Assembly (NCBI GenBank): GCA_012520645.1
Contig: JAAYNV010000043.1
Coordinates: forward strand, 1 to 64,000
From: Clostridiales bacterium
GTDB taxonomy: Bacteria > Bacillota > Clostridia > Lachnospirales > Lachnospiraceae
Length of the DNA: 64,000 nt
Direction of reading: 5' to 3'
Positions within the stretch are counted from its first letter, which is position 1. Each line of letters starts with the position of its first letter. The translations under genes were made by a program, and so were the position numbers. Under the pieces are notes generated by a model that saw nothing but the letters and a program-made list of their open reading frames with translations, was not told the origin of the DNA and did not search any database. Below are positions 15,866-26,104 of this stretch, piece after piece.

Positions 15866-18676
15866 TTGGTGGCAGAATTGAGAAGAGAAACTTACAATGT
15901 GGAGAACGAGAGACAGATTGAAATCATTATTTTATTTATTTATACTGTATATACTCTGGCTATGACAGTTATGGCATTCGTTATGCAGTGGAGTACCTGG
16001 ACTCTGCAGCTTATCCTGACCGGATTGGTAATCAGTCTGGCAATGAACTGGAAGAAATACAAGGATTATACGTTTCTGGCTTATTTTACTGCCGCCATGA
16101 TATGGATGAATTTCATTGTTTATGGGATACATGCTGAAAGCTATGAGGGGCTTCTTTCCGTAATGTGTGCGGCCACGGTAGTGCTTGGGCTGTATTATAT
16201 TCCGGGAATTGTATATATATCATCAGGGGCCTCTGCTTTTTTGCTTCTTTATCATACGTTCATCGTGCCGAATATACATATAAGCTCGTTAAAGGACGGT
16301 ATACGGTTTTTACTTCAGATTTCAGGAGTCTGCATGACAGAATATATTACATGGTATCTGATCAAAATGCGGGCAGAGCGGAATGAAGAACTGCTTGATA
16401 CGATCGAGACCTTGCAAAAGGCAGAAAAGAGTAAGGATGACTTTCTGGCGAATGTATCTCATGAAATCCGTACGCCAATCAATACAGTATGTGGTATGAG
16501 TGAAATGGTGCTTAGAGAGGAAATTTCGGACAGGGTACGGAAGGATATTTTTGACATACAGACAGCAGGAAGAAATCTGCTGTCTGTTGTCAGTGATGTG
16601 CTGGATTTTTCGGAATTGGAGTCGGGCAAGATGGAAGTAGTGGAAGAACCTTATAATTTCACCTCGACGATAAATGATATAATCAATATGAGCATTGCCA
16701 GAAAGAGAGATAAAAGAATCGAGTTTATTGTGGACTGTGATGTCAATATTCCATGTGGTCTGGTCGGAGACGAGCAGAAAATCAGAAGGGCGCTTATGAA
16801 TATTGTCAATAATGCCATTAAGTATACGAATGAGGGCGGTGTGATTATTACGGCGACTGCCAGAAAGGAAGAATATGGTACGAACCTTTGTGTGTCGGTG
16901 AAGGATACAGGGATTGGTATGAGTGACGAAACGGTAGAAAAATTGTTTACCAGTTTTAATCAGGTGGATACCAGGAGAAACCGTCAGGAGGGCGGGATTG
17001 GTCTGGGACTTGCGATAGCAGAGGCAATTGTCAGCAGGATGGGGGGTTTTATTACCGTACAGAGTGCTTTGGAAAAGGGAAGCGAAATTCAGGTTGTGAT
17101 TCCGCAGAAGGTATATGACGACAGACCGATCATATCCGTAAAGGATGCCAGAAACATGTATATTGCTGCCTATATTGATATGGAAAAGTACGATTATATT
17201 TCTATACGGGAAGGCTATCAGAACACAATCCGGCATATTGTGGAACAGTTAGGACTGGCATATTGCTCTTGTCAGAATTTAGCAGAGTTAAAGCGCCGCA
17301 TCGAAAAAGAAAATTTTACACATATTTTTATTAGTTGGGAAGAATACTGTGAGGATCAGCAGTATTTTGAAGAACTGTCCTATCGTCTGAAGGTTATTCT
17401 GGTGCATGACAGGGAACATGAAGAGTGTGTGATGGGTGAAATGCTGCACATTTATAAGCCGTTTTATGTGCTTTCGGTTGCAGCTGTGCTGAATGGTGAT
17501 AACATTGTGCAAAGTATGGATGGAAGTCATTATCAGAACAGAAGAATTATTGCGCCACAGGCATCGGTTTTAGTCGTGGATGATAATGCCATGAATCTGC
17601 GTGTTGTTGAAGGTCTTCTTAGACCATATCGGATCAAGGTGTATGGGGCTTGCAGTGGAAAAGAAGCGTTACAGAAAATAGAGTCCATGGAATTTGATTT
17701 TGTGTTTATGGATCATATGATGCCGGAGATGGATGGTGTGGAGACACTGCACCGGATCCGCAATAAGCCGGGGCAGTATTTTCAGAATGTTCCGATCATC
17801 GCTTTAACTGCCAATGCAATCGGTGGAGCGCGGGAAATGTTTTTGGCAGAGGGATTTGCTGATTTTATTGCAAAACCTATTGAGATTTCGGTACTGGAGA
17901 GAGCATTAAGACGTCATATTCCAGAGAAGAAGATCATTAAGATTGAAGAAGCTGAGGATCACAAAGAAAGGGATGGGCACAACACAGAAGCTTCTTTGGA
18001 GAAGGAAACAGACCAAAAGGGGAAAGTGCTTGCTCTGGATGGAATAAAAGTGGAGACGGGACTTGTCTATTCCGGCGGACAGATGCAGGATTATATCGAC
18101 ATTTTAAGAATCTATTATACAAGCGGAGTGAAAAAGCGGGAAGAGATGGAGCAGGCTTTTTTGCAGAAGGATTGGAAGAACTATGCCATTATGGCACATT
18201 CTTTAAAGAGCAATTCACTCAATATCGGTGCGGAGGAGTTATCTGAGCTTGCAAAAGGTCTGGAGTTTGCAGGCAAAGCGGAGGATGAGGATTATATCTG
18301 TCTGCATCATGAGGAGACTATGACAGAGTACAATCGTGTGCTTTTGGTACTTGGAGAAAATCCTGTTCTGTTTCCGAATCAGCAGATGGAAAAGAGCAAA
18401 ACAGCCAAAGCGGAAAAGACGCAGGTCAGGGAAGAGACCGGGAGTATGCCTGAAATATCCAGGGATGTGCTATGGGAAAAGCTGAAGGAACTGGAAGAAA
18501 AGCTTGGTATTTTTGAATACGAAGAGGTACAGCAGGTGCTGAATGATCTTTTGGAACAGCAATATCAGGGGCAAGGAATGGACAAGTTTTTGCAGGGGGT
18601 CAGGGAAAAAGTGGATGCCTATGATTTTATAGCAGCAACAGAGGAATTACAGGCAGCAAAAGAGAAAATGAGGTAA
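15866..18676 (+). CDS. Membrane hybrid sensor histidine kinase (HisKA-HATPase-REC-HPt)
   Basis: 936 aa if it starts at TTG 15866; GTG 15869 is an equally good start. The N-terminal sensor has about five or six hydrophobic helices (20-165) and no obvious extracellular domain. HisKA has phospho-H199 (FLANVSHEIRTPINT). The ATPase domain has N box NIVNNAIKYTNEGG, G1 VKDTGIGMSD and G2 GIGLGLAIAE. Residues about 420-555 look like a degenerate receiver lacking the usual Asp (THIFISWEEY). A canonical receiver has D616 (FVFMDHMMPEMDG), and a HPt domain has H778 (IMAHSLKSNSLNIGAEEL). A charged helical tail ends the protein. It lies 8 bp after the HD-GYP regulator; the target is unknown. Confidence 0.88.
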   Translation: MVAELRRETYNVENERQIEIIILFIYTVYTLAMTVMAFVMQWSTWTLQLILTGLVISLAMNWKKYKDYTFLAYFTAAMIWMNFIVYGIHAESYEGLLSVMCAATVVLGLYYIPGIVYISSGASAFLLLYHTFIVPNIHISSLKDGIRFLLQISGVCMTEYITWYLIKMRAERNEELLDTIETLQKAEKSKDDFLANVSHEIRTPINTVCGMSEMVLREEISDRVRKDIFDIQTAGRNLLSVVSDVLDFSELESGKMEVVEEPYNFTSTINDIINMSIARKRDKRIEFIVDCDVNIPCGLVGDEQKIRRALMNIVNNAIKYTNEGGVIITATARKEEYGTNLCVSVKDTGIGMSDETVEKLFTSFNQVDTRRNRQEGGIGLGLAIAEAIVSRMGGFITVQSALEKGSEIQVVIPQKVYDDRPIISVKDARNMYIAAYIDMEKYDYISIREGYQNTIRHIVEQLGLAYCSCQNLAELKRRIEKENFTHIFISWEEYCEDQQYFEELSYRLKVILVHDREHEECVMGEMLHIYKPFYVLSVAAVLNGDNIVQSMDGSHYQNRRIIAPQASVLVVDDNAMNLRVVEGLLRPYRIKVYGACSGKEALQKIESMEFDFVFMDHMMPEMDGVETLHRIRNKPGQYFQNVPIIALTANAIGGAREMFLAEGFADFIAKPIEISVLERALRRHIPEKKIIKIEEAEDHKERDGHNTEASLEKETDQKGKVLALDGIKVETGLVYSGGQMQDYIDILRIYYTSGVKKREEMEQAFLQKDWKNYAIMAHSLKSNSLNIGAEELSELAKGLEFAGKAEDEDYICLHHEETMTEYNRVLLVLGENPVLFPNQQMEKSKTAKAEKTQVREETGSMPEISRDVLWEKLKELEEKLGIFEYEEVQQVLNDLLEQQYQGQGMDKFLQGVREKVDAYDFIAATEELQAAKEKMR

Positions 18677-18682
18677 TGCGTC

Positions 18683-20578
18683 ATGATAAGAAAGTGGATG
18701 GAAAAATTATTCGGAGGAGAAATGAATCTTAGAGAAAGACTTTTGCGTGTCATTCTCAGTTTCTCTGTCATTACAACGGCGCTTTTTGTTGCAACCAGTT
18801 CGTTTATGGGAATTTCAAAGATGGTCATGCTCCCCATGATTCTGGTGCTTAGTGCAGCCGGGTTCAGCTTGTGGCTGGTTTATAAATACCGGAAGGTGGA
18901 GCTGGCGGCCGGTCTGATGGGACTGATTATCAATGGGGTTCTGCTTCCGATTATTTTTTTTACATCAGGCGGACTGGAGAGCGGAGCTCCGGTCTGGTTT
19001 GTTTTTGGGATTGTTTATGTATATTTTATGTTTTCCGGTAAAAAACTTCTGTTCTTTTTATTATGGGCAAACAGCTCTTTTGTGATAACAATGTATATTT
19101 CTTATCTGTTTCCGACGTTGGTCACAAAAGCAGATTCCGGTAATTTAAGTTATATCAGCAGCGGGGTCGCAATTCTGGTAGTCGGAACGGCAATCGGTGT
19201 ACTGACCAAGTTTCAAAAGGGCAGCTATGATAAGGAAAGTAAACTGGCAGAACAGCAGAGGATAGAACTGGAACGGATGAGCCAGTCCAAAAGTGCTTTC
19301 TTTGCGAATATGAGTCATGAGATTCGTACTCCGATCAATACGATCATTGGCTTAAACGAAATGATTCTCAGAGAGGATATATCCGATGAGATAGCGGAAA
19401 ATGCTGTCAATATTCAAAATGCCAGTAAGATGCTGCTTACGCTGATCAATGACATCCTGGATCTGTCCAAGCTGGAATCCGGGAAAATGGAGATTGTACC
19501 GGTACAGTATGAAACCGGTGCCCTGTTTAGTGATCTGGTAAATATTATATGGGTTCGTGCTCATGAAAAAGGGCTGGAATTTAAAATCGATATTGCACCG
19601 AATATTCCGTCTATGCTTTATGGAGATGAGGTCAGAATCAAGCAGGTATTGACCAATATTTTGACCAATGCAGTCAAGTATACGGAGAAGGGGTCTGTAA
19701 CACTTTCTGCAAAAGGAGAGCGTATCGGAAACAATAAGGTTCTTCTGCGCATTTCTGTGGAAGATACCGGAATCGGCATTAAGAAAGAGAGTGTGAAAGA
19801 ACTGTTTTCTTCTTTTCGCAGGGTGGATGAAGAGAAAAACCGTAATATTGAAGGAACCGGTTTGGGATTATCTATTTCCAAACAGCTCATTGAAATGATG
19901 GGTGGAGAAATTTCTGTGGACAGCATTTATATGAAAGGCTCTGTTTTTACAATTACTGTGGAACAGCGTATTGTGGATTATGTCCCGGTAGGCAGTATGG
20001 ACTTCATGGTAAAGAGAAGGGGATTTCAGAGAGAAAAATATAAGCAGAGTTTTGAAGCACCGGAAGTTAAGGTGCTGATTGTGGATGATAATGAAATGAA
20101 TCTGATGGTTGCCCGCAAACTGCTTCGGGCGACAAAAGTGCAGGTGGATACGGCAGGAAGCGGCAGAGAATGTCTGGAAAGAACAAGAGAAAAAGCATAT
20201 CATGTTATTTTTATGGATCATATGATGCCGGAACTAGATGGGGAAGAGACACTACAACAGTTAAAACAGCAGGAAAACGGACATTGCCAGGATGTACCGG
20301 TCATTGCATTGACGGCAAATGTCATGACAGGAGCCGAGAAAATTTACAGAGATAAAGGTTTTTCCGGTTATTTGGCAAAACCTATTAACGGTGCACTGTT
20401 AGAAGCAACTTTATTAAAGTATATCCCGAAGGAACTGATTGAATATAGTGCAGAAGAGGAGGAAAGGGAAAAAGCCGGTGAGACGATCAAGCTGATTTCC
20501 CAGAGTGGAAAGAAAAAAAATCGGTATTACAACGGACTGTGTGTGCGATCTGCCGGAAGCATGGCTGAAACGGTTTGA
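18683..20578 (+). CDS. Membrane hybrid sensor histidine kinase (HisKA-HATPase-REC), overlaps degV
   Basis: 631 aa as read. About five hydrophobic helices occupy residues 15-175. HisKA has H212 (FFANMSHEIRTPINTIIG), the ATPase domain has NILTNAVKYTEKGS, VEDTGIGIKK and GTGLGLSISK, and the receiver has D512 (VIFMDHMMPELDG). The receiver ends near residue 590. The last 25 codons run out of frame through the start of the degV gene after an A8 run (20513-20520). Removing one A would fuse the kinase to the DegV domain as one protein of 892 aa. No HPt domain. A decayed paralogue follows at 21470-22621. Confidence 0.85.
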   Translation: MIRKWMEKLFGGEMNLRERLLRVILSFSVITTALFVATSSFMGISKMVMLPMILVLSAAGFSLWLVYKYRKVELAAGLMGLIINGVLLPIIFFTSGGLESGAPVWFVFGIVYVYFMFSGKKLLFFLLWANSSFVITMYISYLFPTLVTKADSGNLSYISSGVAILVVGTAIGVLTKFQKGSYDKESKLAEQQRIELERMSQSKSAFFANMSHEIRTPINTIIGLNEMILREDISDEIAENAVNIQNASKMLLTLINDILDLSKLESGKMEIVPVQYETGALFSDLVNIIWVRAHEKGLEFKIDIAPNIPSMLYGDEVRIKQVLTNILTNAVKYTEKGSVTLSAKGERIGNNKVLLRISVEDTGIGIKKESVKELFSSFRRVDEEKNRNIEGTGLGLSISKQLIEMMGGEISVDSIYMKGSVFTITVEQRIVDYVPVGSMDFMVKRRGFQREKYKQSFEAPEVKVLIVDDNEMNLMVARKLLRATKVQVDTAGSGRECLERTREKAYHVIFMDHMMPELDGEETLQQLKQQENGHCQDVPVIALTANVMTGAEKIYRDKGFSGYLAKPINGALLEATLLKYIPKELIEYSAEEEEREKAGETIKLISQSGKKKNRYYNGLCVRSAGSMAETV

Positions 20579-21362
20579 TATTAAGGTAATGCATTATTAT
20601 ATTTCTACAAACGAAGGAAGATTCTGTGATGTCAGGGAGGTATCCTCGGATAGTATTTTGAAGTATCTGGAAAATCCCGATCATGTTGCCAGATCGTCTG
20701 CTGCGCAGGTGAATGAATATGAGGCATTTTTAGCAGGAGTTCTTGGTAAAGCAGAGAAGGTCATTCATATTTCCATGGCGTCCAATGCAAGCGAAGGATT
20801 TCAGAGAGCGTCTACGGCAGCAAAGGGGTTTGATAATGTTACCGTTATTGACAGCGGACATCTTTCCAGTGGCATGGGGTTTATGGTGTTATATGCCGGC
20901 AAGATGGTAAAGGATGGATACACGGTAGAGCAGATCTGTGAGACGCTGGAAAAAATAAGGGGAAAAATCTCGACCAGCTTTGTCGTGTCCACAGCGGATA
21001 ATCTTTATCGGAACGGCAAAATTAGTGCAGGAGTAAGAAATATCTGCCAGAATCTGAAGCTTCATCCGATATTGTACCTTGCTCAGAGCAGGATTAAGGT
21101 TCAGGGGGTAGCGATGGGCAGGGATGACAGGGTTTTTAAAGAGTATATTCGCCGTCAGTTAATACATAGAAAGAAGATTGATACCAGGGTTCTTTTTCTC
21201 ACCTATGCAGGCTGTTCTGTGAAGCAGCTGGAACAGATACAGGAGGAAGTAAAGAAATATGTGTATTTTGATCGTGTAGTATTACAGAAGGCATCAGCTA
21301 CGATTTCCTGCAACTGTGGTCTGGGAGCCTTTGGTTTGATTTTTATGAAGAGAATCAGATAA
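20505..21362 (+). CDS. DegV family fatty-acid-binding (EDD) protein or domain
   Basis: 285 aa from GTG 20505. DegV/FakB proteins bind a fatty acid; FakB partners present it to the kinase FakA. Visible family features are KIGITTDCVCDLP at the N terminus, VIHISMASNASEGFQRA, VIDSGHLSSGMGF and a C-terminal NCGLGAFGLIFMK. The usual TDS is TDC and the usual TSQP-like motif is RSSAAQ, so it is divergent. No Shine-Dalgarno sequence is seen before the GTG, and the start lies 74 bp inside the kinase gene in another frame. It may therefore be the C-terminal domain of that kinase rather than a free protein. Confidence 0.8.
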   Translation: MERKKIGITTDCVCDLPEAWLKRFDIKVMHYYISTNEGRFCDVREVSSDSILKYLENPDHVARSSAAQVNEYEAFLAGVLGKAEKVIHISMASNASEGFQRASTAAKGFDNVTVIDSGHLSSGMGFMVLYAGKMVKDGYTVEQICETLEKIRGKISTSFVVSTADNLYRNGKISAGVRNICQNLKLHPILYLAQSRIKVQGVAMGRDDRVFKEYIRRQLIHRKKIDTRVLFLTYAGCSVKQLEQIQEEVKKYVYFDRVVLQKASATISCNCGLGAFGLIFMKRIR

Positions 21363-21469
21363 AAAATCTGATAAGAAAAGAATTTGCACAAATCAGTGAG
21401 TGTTGGTATAAATTTGCTTGAATAATTGGTACATATTGACTATATTTTTTGTGGTGTTTTGCCATTTTA

Positions 21470-22621
21470 GGAATAACAGAGTCACTTCTGTTAATGTCAA
21501 ACGATATCAGTCTGATTCCTCTTCTGCTGCTCCTTCTTGTAATGGTAGCAAGTTTTTTGTTACGTTTAAGTAGCGAAGAATAAACCTTGTAGCAATTTTA
21601 GCAGGTCTTGTGATACTTATGATTGTATTTCCGGTAGTTTTTTTCTTAAATGGCGGAATCAGAGGAGGAGCTACGGGCTGGTATGTGCTTGGAATTTTTT
21701 ATGTTTTCTGTATTTGCAGTAGGTCTGTGTGGCGGTATCATTGTGAAACTTCAGATGAAAATATTTGAGGAGAAACATAAGGTGGCACTTAGGCAGAAGG
21801 AGGAATTGGAAAAGAGCAGAAGCTCCCAAAATGCTTTTTTGCCAATATGAGTCACGAAATCAGAACGCCAATCAATACGATTATGGACTTGAATGAGCTG
21901 CTTCTACGGCCGGATTATCCAGATGATATGCGGGAATATGCGCAGGATATACAGATGGCGAGCAGAATGCTGCTTAGTCAGGTAAATGATATTCTGGATA
22001 TGTCCCGTATGGAAATGAAAAAAGATTAAAGCAGTTTTTTTGAATATACTGGATAATGCCTTGAAATATACACAAGAGGGATCGGTGACACTGACCGTTC
22101 AGAGTGAAGGAAAAGGAGAGCAGGAGATCATCTTAAGGGTTGCGGTTGCAGATACAGGTATCGGAATCCGTATAGAAGATATGGAATAAATATATGATTC
22201 CTTTAACAGGGTCGATGAAAAGAAAAATACAAAGATTGAAGGCAGTGGACTCGGATTGGCTATTACCCGGCAATTGGTGGAGCTGATGGACGGGGAAATT
22301 ACAGCAGACAGTATCTACACCAAGGGAACGGTATTTACTGTTTTATTAAAGCAGAGGATTGTAGACGCATCTCCCGTAGGAGAATTGGATTTTGCGAAAA
22401 GAGATATGGCAGAGCATGCGACTTATCAGCCATCCTTTGAAGCACCGGATGCAAGAATACTGGTGGTAGATGATAACCGCATGAATCTGGCCTGCAGCGT
22501 AAAGCAGCAGAATTTGCTTCGCCGTGAGATACAGAAATATGTTCCGCTCCAGAGGGTGATCATGCAGAAGGAATATTTTTTCGGCGAAGCAGATATATTG
22601 AAAAAAAGACCGGAAGAATAA
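21470..22621 (+). pseudogene. Decayed paralogue of the hybrid kinase-DegV unit
   Basis: Translated pieces match the upstream kinase in order: membrane segment (VVFFLNGGIRGGATGWYVLG), linker (QKEELEKSRSSQNAF), HisKA (ANMSHEIRTPINTIMDLNE), ATPase N box (NILDNALKYTQEGS), G1 (VADTGIGIRIEDM) and G2 (GSGLGLAITRQ). The start of the receiver (ILVVDDNRMNLA) then joins directly to a DegV-like tail (CSVKQQNLLRREIQKYV). Lesions include a frameshift near 21580, a one-T deletion in the T run at 21835-21840, an internal deletion plus stop near 22028, a stop at 22187 and a large deletion at the receiver/DegV junction near 22490. Clearly non-functional as a kinase. Confidence 0.88.
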
Positions 22622-22622
22622 A

Positions 22623-24053
22623 ATGAGGCATATTTCGGAATATCTGGAACTTTTGGATACGATTGTCTGGGGACCGGTGACAATTGTTCTTTTACTGGGT
22701 ACAGGAATGTATCTGATGATAAGAATGCAGTTTTTACCATTGAGAAATCTTGGTTATGCGCTGAAGTGTGCCATAGGCAGGGAAAAAAATACAAAGCAGG
22801 AAAAGGAGAGGGATATATCGCAAGGGGATATATCCCCGTTTTCTTCGCTGATGACGGAACTGGCGGCGACGATTGGAACCGGAAATATTGTAGGTGTGGC
22901 AACGGCCATGGTCCTGGGCGGACCGGGGGCGCTTTTATGGATGATATTGTCTGCACTGATCGGTATGAGTACCAAATTAGCAGAAAGTACTTTGTCGGTG
23001 AAGTACCGTATCTGTAATAAAAAGGGAGAAATGTCAGGTGGTCCCATGTATGCCATGATGTATGGAATAAAGAGTAAACGGGCAGGCAGACTTATGGGAA
23101 TGGTGTTTGCACTCTTTGCTATGTTTGCATCTTTTGGTATGGGAAATATGACACAGTCCAATTCCATTGCACAGGCAATGCAGGAGAGTTTTTCTGTACC
23201 GCCGGAAAAGACCGGGTTGATTGTGACGATTTTTACCATTCTTGTGGTGTTCGGGGGAATTGCAAGTATTTCCAAAGTAACCAGAGTCGTAGTACCGTGT
23301 ATGGCAGTTTTTTATATGCTGGGTGCGCTTGTCGTTATCCTGATGAATGCAAAGCATCTGCCTCAGGGCATTGAGGAAATCATGCGGCTTGCATTTGCAC
23401 GGGAAGCGGTAGCGGGGGGTGTTGGTGGTACACTGGTCGTATCCATGCAGCAGGCGTTTAAATGGGGGATTGCAAGAGGAGTTTTTACGAATGAAGCAGG
23501 GCTTGGAGCAGCTGGAATCAGTGCAGCAGCAGCGCATACGGATGAACCGGTCAGACAGGGGTATATTAGTATGACCGGTGTGTTTTTGGATACGGTGGTC
23601 ATTTGTACGCTGACCGGATTGGCAATTGCAGCCTCTGGAGTATTGGGGCAGACAGACGTCTCCGGAGAACTTTTAAATGGTGCGGCGCTTACGATTGCAG
23701 CCTTTTCTACCGCTTTTGGAGAAGCGGGAGGGAGACTGGTTGGAGTCGGTATCGTACTGTTTGCTTTTGCGACTATTTTAGGATGGGAATATCAGGGGGA
23801 AAAGGCCTTTGAATTTCTGACTGGTTTCGGAATTGAAAGGGAAGGCAGAAACGCAGGACGGCTGTGTATGGGATACCGGTTTGTGTATTCCCTTGTGACA
23901 TTCCTTGGCGCAGTGTGTGCGTTGGAGACGGTCTGGTGCTTTTCGGATATTATGAATGCCCTGATGGCGGTACCAAATCTATTCAGTATCTGGATTTTAT
24001 CAGAAGAAGTATGCAAAGATGTTAAAAATTACCAAAAAAAATATATTAAGTAG
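22623..24053 (+). CDS. Sodium:alanine/glycine symporter family protein (AgcS/AlsT)
   Basis: 476 aa, about 10-11 hydrophobic helices. Family features are the N-terminal LGTGMYLMIRMQFLPLRN, the conserved IGTGNIVGVATAMVLGGPGA with LLWM, GGPMYAMMYGI and the helix-loop GVFTNEAGLGAAGISAAAAH. Members import small neutral amino acids with Na+. The start is one base after the pseudogene stop; the RBS is weak (AAAAAAGACCGGAAG). It may be expressed from the signalling block or from a promoter in the decayed gene. Substrate not determinable. Confidence 0.9.
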   Translation: MRHISEYLELLDTIVWGPVTIVLLLGTGMYLMIRMQFLPLRNLGYALKCAIGREKNTKQEKERDISQGDISPFSSLMTELAATIGTGNIVGVATAMVLGGPGALLWMILSALIGMSTKLAESTLSVKYRICNKKGEMSGGPMYAMMYGIKSKRAGRLMGMVFALFAMFASFGMGNMTQSNSIAQAMQESFSVPPEKTGLIVTIFTILVVFGGIASISKVTRVVVPCMAVFYMLGALVVILMNAKHLPQGIEEIMRLAFAREAVAGGVGGTLVVSMQQAFKWGIARGVFTNEAGLGAAGISAAAAHTDEPVRQGYISMTGVFLDTVVICTLTGLAIAASGVLGQTDVSGELLNGAALTIAAFSTAFGEAGGRLVGVGIVLFAFATILGWEYQGEKAFEFLTGFGIEREGRNAGRLCMGYRFVYSLVTFLGAVCALETVWCFSDIMNALMAVPNLFSIWILSEEVCKDVKNYQKKYIK

Positions 24054-24150
24054 GGAAAAAGGTAAAAAATGATGAAACAGATAGTGCAAAAAGGAGGAGA
24101 CTGTGGTAAACTTATATTAATAAATATTCTCAAACGGAAGAGGGATACCA

Positions 24151-25929
24151 ATGAAAAATTTAAAAGTGAAGTACAAGATGTTAATTCTGATTTTGTGCGT
24201 AGTCGGTATGGCTGGTCTCAGTTTTTGTTTTGCTGATTATTTTTTGAGTGAGACGACAGAAAAGGCTTTGGAGTACACGGAGGCACAGATCCGGGCAGAT
24301 TATGATGAAACCATAAAAGAGCAGGTGGAATGTGCAATCTCTATGCTGGATGCGGTGAATGCACAGAAGGAGGCAGGACAGCTGACAGAGGAAGAGGCGA
24401 AGAAGCTTGGAGCTGATCTGCTGCGGGAAATGCGCTATGGTGAGGCAGGTTATTTCTGGGCAGACCAGACGGACGGAACCAATGTGGTTTTACTTGGCAG
24501 TGAAACAGAGGGCACCAATCGTATGGAGGCACAGGATGCCAGCGGCTACAAGATGGTGAAGGATATTATTGCCAATGGACAGCAGCCGGGCGGTGGATTT
24601 ACAGATTATGTTTTTCCGAAGGAGGGGGAAACAGAGTCCTCTCCGAAGCGTTCCTACAGCAAACTGTTTGAGCCGTTTGGCTGGGTGATCGGTACCGGTA
24701 ATTATACGGATTATATTGATGATATAGTGGCACAGCAGGAAAAGGAATATGAGAGTGAATATAGAAAAAATGTGGCGCAGCTTGCCGGAAGCATGTTCTT
24801 TCTGCTTGTCATTATTACAGCCATTGCTATAATGATTGCAGGCGATATTGCAAAATCCCTGCAGAAGATTCAGCAGAATATCGGCATTTTGGAAGAAGGA
24901 GATTTCTCACAGGAGATACAGTCTGCACTGTTAAAACGTAAGGATGATTTTGGAATTCTGGCACAGGCGCTGGAAAAGATGCGTAAGGAAATACAAACTC
25001 TGGTTGGTAAGGCCAAGGAGCGTTCCGGCAAACTGGATGAGCTGGTGATTGGAATCCGTAATAATGTCAGTGTGATGAATGAAGAAGTGGAGGATGTATC
25101 AGCTACCACGGAAGAACTGGCAGCAAGCATGGAGGAGACAGCAGCCTCATCCCAGACCATTTCCGGTATGTCTCAGGAAATCAGCGATGCCGCCAAGAAT
25201 ATTGCTGTTCGCGCGCAGGAGGGAGCAGCACAGGTTGTTACGATTCGCGAACGTGCGGAGCAGGGAAAGAAAGAGACTGTTACAAGAAGAGAACAGCTTT
25301 TGAATATTCGGGAGGAAATCGGCGGAAGTCTGGAAAAGGCGCTGCAGGATGCCAAGGTTGTAGAGGAAATCAATGTCTTAGCTGAATCTATTATGGGAAT
25401 TACATCCCAGACAAATCTGTTAGCACTCAATGCTTCGATTGAAGCGGCAAGAGCGGGAGAAGCAGGCAGAGGCTTTGCGGTAGTAGCGGATGAAATCAGA
25501 CAACTGGCAGAGCAATCGAAGACGACGGTAACCCATATTCAGGAGGTCACAGGAAACGTGACGGCGGCAGTGAAAAATCTGGCAGAAGATTCCACAAAGC
25601 TTCTGAGTTTCGTAGCAGTGGATATTTCTGAAAGCATTGATGGATTTGAAAAAATGGCGGACAATTACAGTGATGACGCGACTTATTTGAATAGTCTGGT
25701 TACAGATTTTAGTGCCACTTCTCAGGAACTGTTAGCTTCCATTGAAGGAATTATGGGAGCAATTGGTGAGGTCAGCACTGCAGCGAATGAAGGAGCTGAG
25801 GGGACAACAAATATTGCCCAGAAAACAGTCAATGTGGCAGCAAAGTCTGCGGAAATTCTGAATAGTGCGTCCGGTGCCGAACAGGTGACGGCTCATCTGA
25901 AACAAAATGTAAAGCAATTCATAGTATAA
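24151..25929 (+). CDS. Methyl-accepting chemotaxis protein with periplasmic-type Cache sensor
   Basis: 592 aa. TM1 (about 9-28), an extracellular Cache domain (about 30-205) with the signature [21 protein letters not shown]2 (about 210-232), a HAMP-like region (about 233-290), then the cytoplasmic signalling coiled coil. The hairpin tip contains the conserved [20 protein letters not shown] and [15 protein letters not shown]. It senses a small molecule outside the cell, perhaps an organic acid since single Cache domains often bind these (inference), and signals to CheA-CheW. Followed by its own terminator. No clear sigma-28 promoter was seen upstream. Confidence 0.93.
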   Translation: MKNLKVKYKMLILILCVVGMAGLSFCFADYFLSETTEKALEYTEAQIRADYDETIKEQVECAISMLDAVNAQKEAGQLTEEEAKKLGADLLREMRYGEAGYFWADQTDGTNVVLLGSETEGTNRMEAQDASGYKMVKDIIANGQQPGGGFTDYVFPKEGETESSPKRSYSKLFEPFGWVIGTGNYTDYIDDIVAQQEKEYESEYRKNVAQLAGSMFFLLVIITAIAIMIAGDIAKSLQKIQQNIGILEEGDFSQEIQSALLKRKDDFGILAQALEKMRKEIQTLVGKAKERSGKLDELVIGIRNNVSVMNEEVEDVSATTEELAASMEETAASSQTISGMSQEISDAAKNIAVRAQEGAAQVVTIRERAEQGKKETVTRREQLLNIREEIGGSLEKALQDAKVVEEINVLAESIMGITSQTNLLALNASIEAARAGEAGRGFAVVADEIRQLAEQSKTTVTHIQEVTGNVTAAVKNLAEDSTKLLSFVAVDISESIDGFEKMADNYSDDATYLNSLVTDFSATSQELLASIEGIMGAIGEVSTAANEGAEGTTNIAQKTVNVAAKSAEILNSASGAEQVTAHLKQNVKQFIV

Positions 25930-25939
25930 TCAGGTAAGG

Positions 25940-25973
25940 CGGCAGAGAGAATGGACAAGACTCTCTGCCGTTT
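25940..25973 (+). terminator. Terminator after the chemoreceptor gene
   Basis: A 10-bp stem CGGCAGAGAG / CTCTCTGCCG (25940-25949, 25961-25970) with an 11-nt loop, followed by TTTA. The T tract is short. Confidence 0.75.
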
Positions 25974-25988
25974 ATGCGTGGACGGACA

Positions 25989-26017
25989 TTGACAAGTCTG
26001 CGGATTACATCTATAAT
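25989..26017 (+). promoter_or_regulatory. Consensus sigma-A promoter of alaS
   Basis: Perfect TTGACA (25989-25994) and TATAAT (26012-26017) with a 17-bp spacer. It gives a leader of about 80 nt, too short for a full T-box. Confidence 0.85.
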
Positions 26018-26104
26018 TATATGCGTTTAAAGTTTTTGCAGAAATGGAAGAAAAAGTCTGCGTGCAACCGTCATGTGGACGAAGGAAATTTGGAGGAAAT
26101 ACAC

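Noticed and set aside
16322-17236. 304-codon minus-strand open frame inside the first hybrid kinase
   Set aside because: The opposite strand encodes clear HisKA/ATPase motifs; the antisense product has no recognisable domain.
24054-24150. Sigma-28 promoter for the chemoreceptor
   Set aside because: No convincing TAAA...GCCGATAA-like pair with correct spacing.
25974-26104. T-box leader before alaS
   Set aside because: The promoter at 25989-26017 leaves only about 80 nt; no T-box core or antiterminator was seen.
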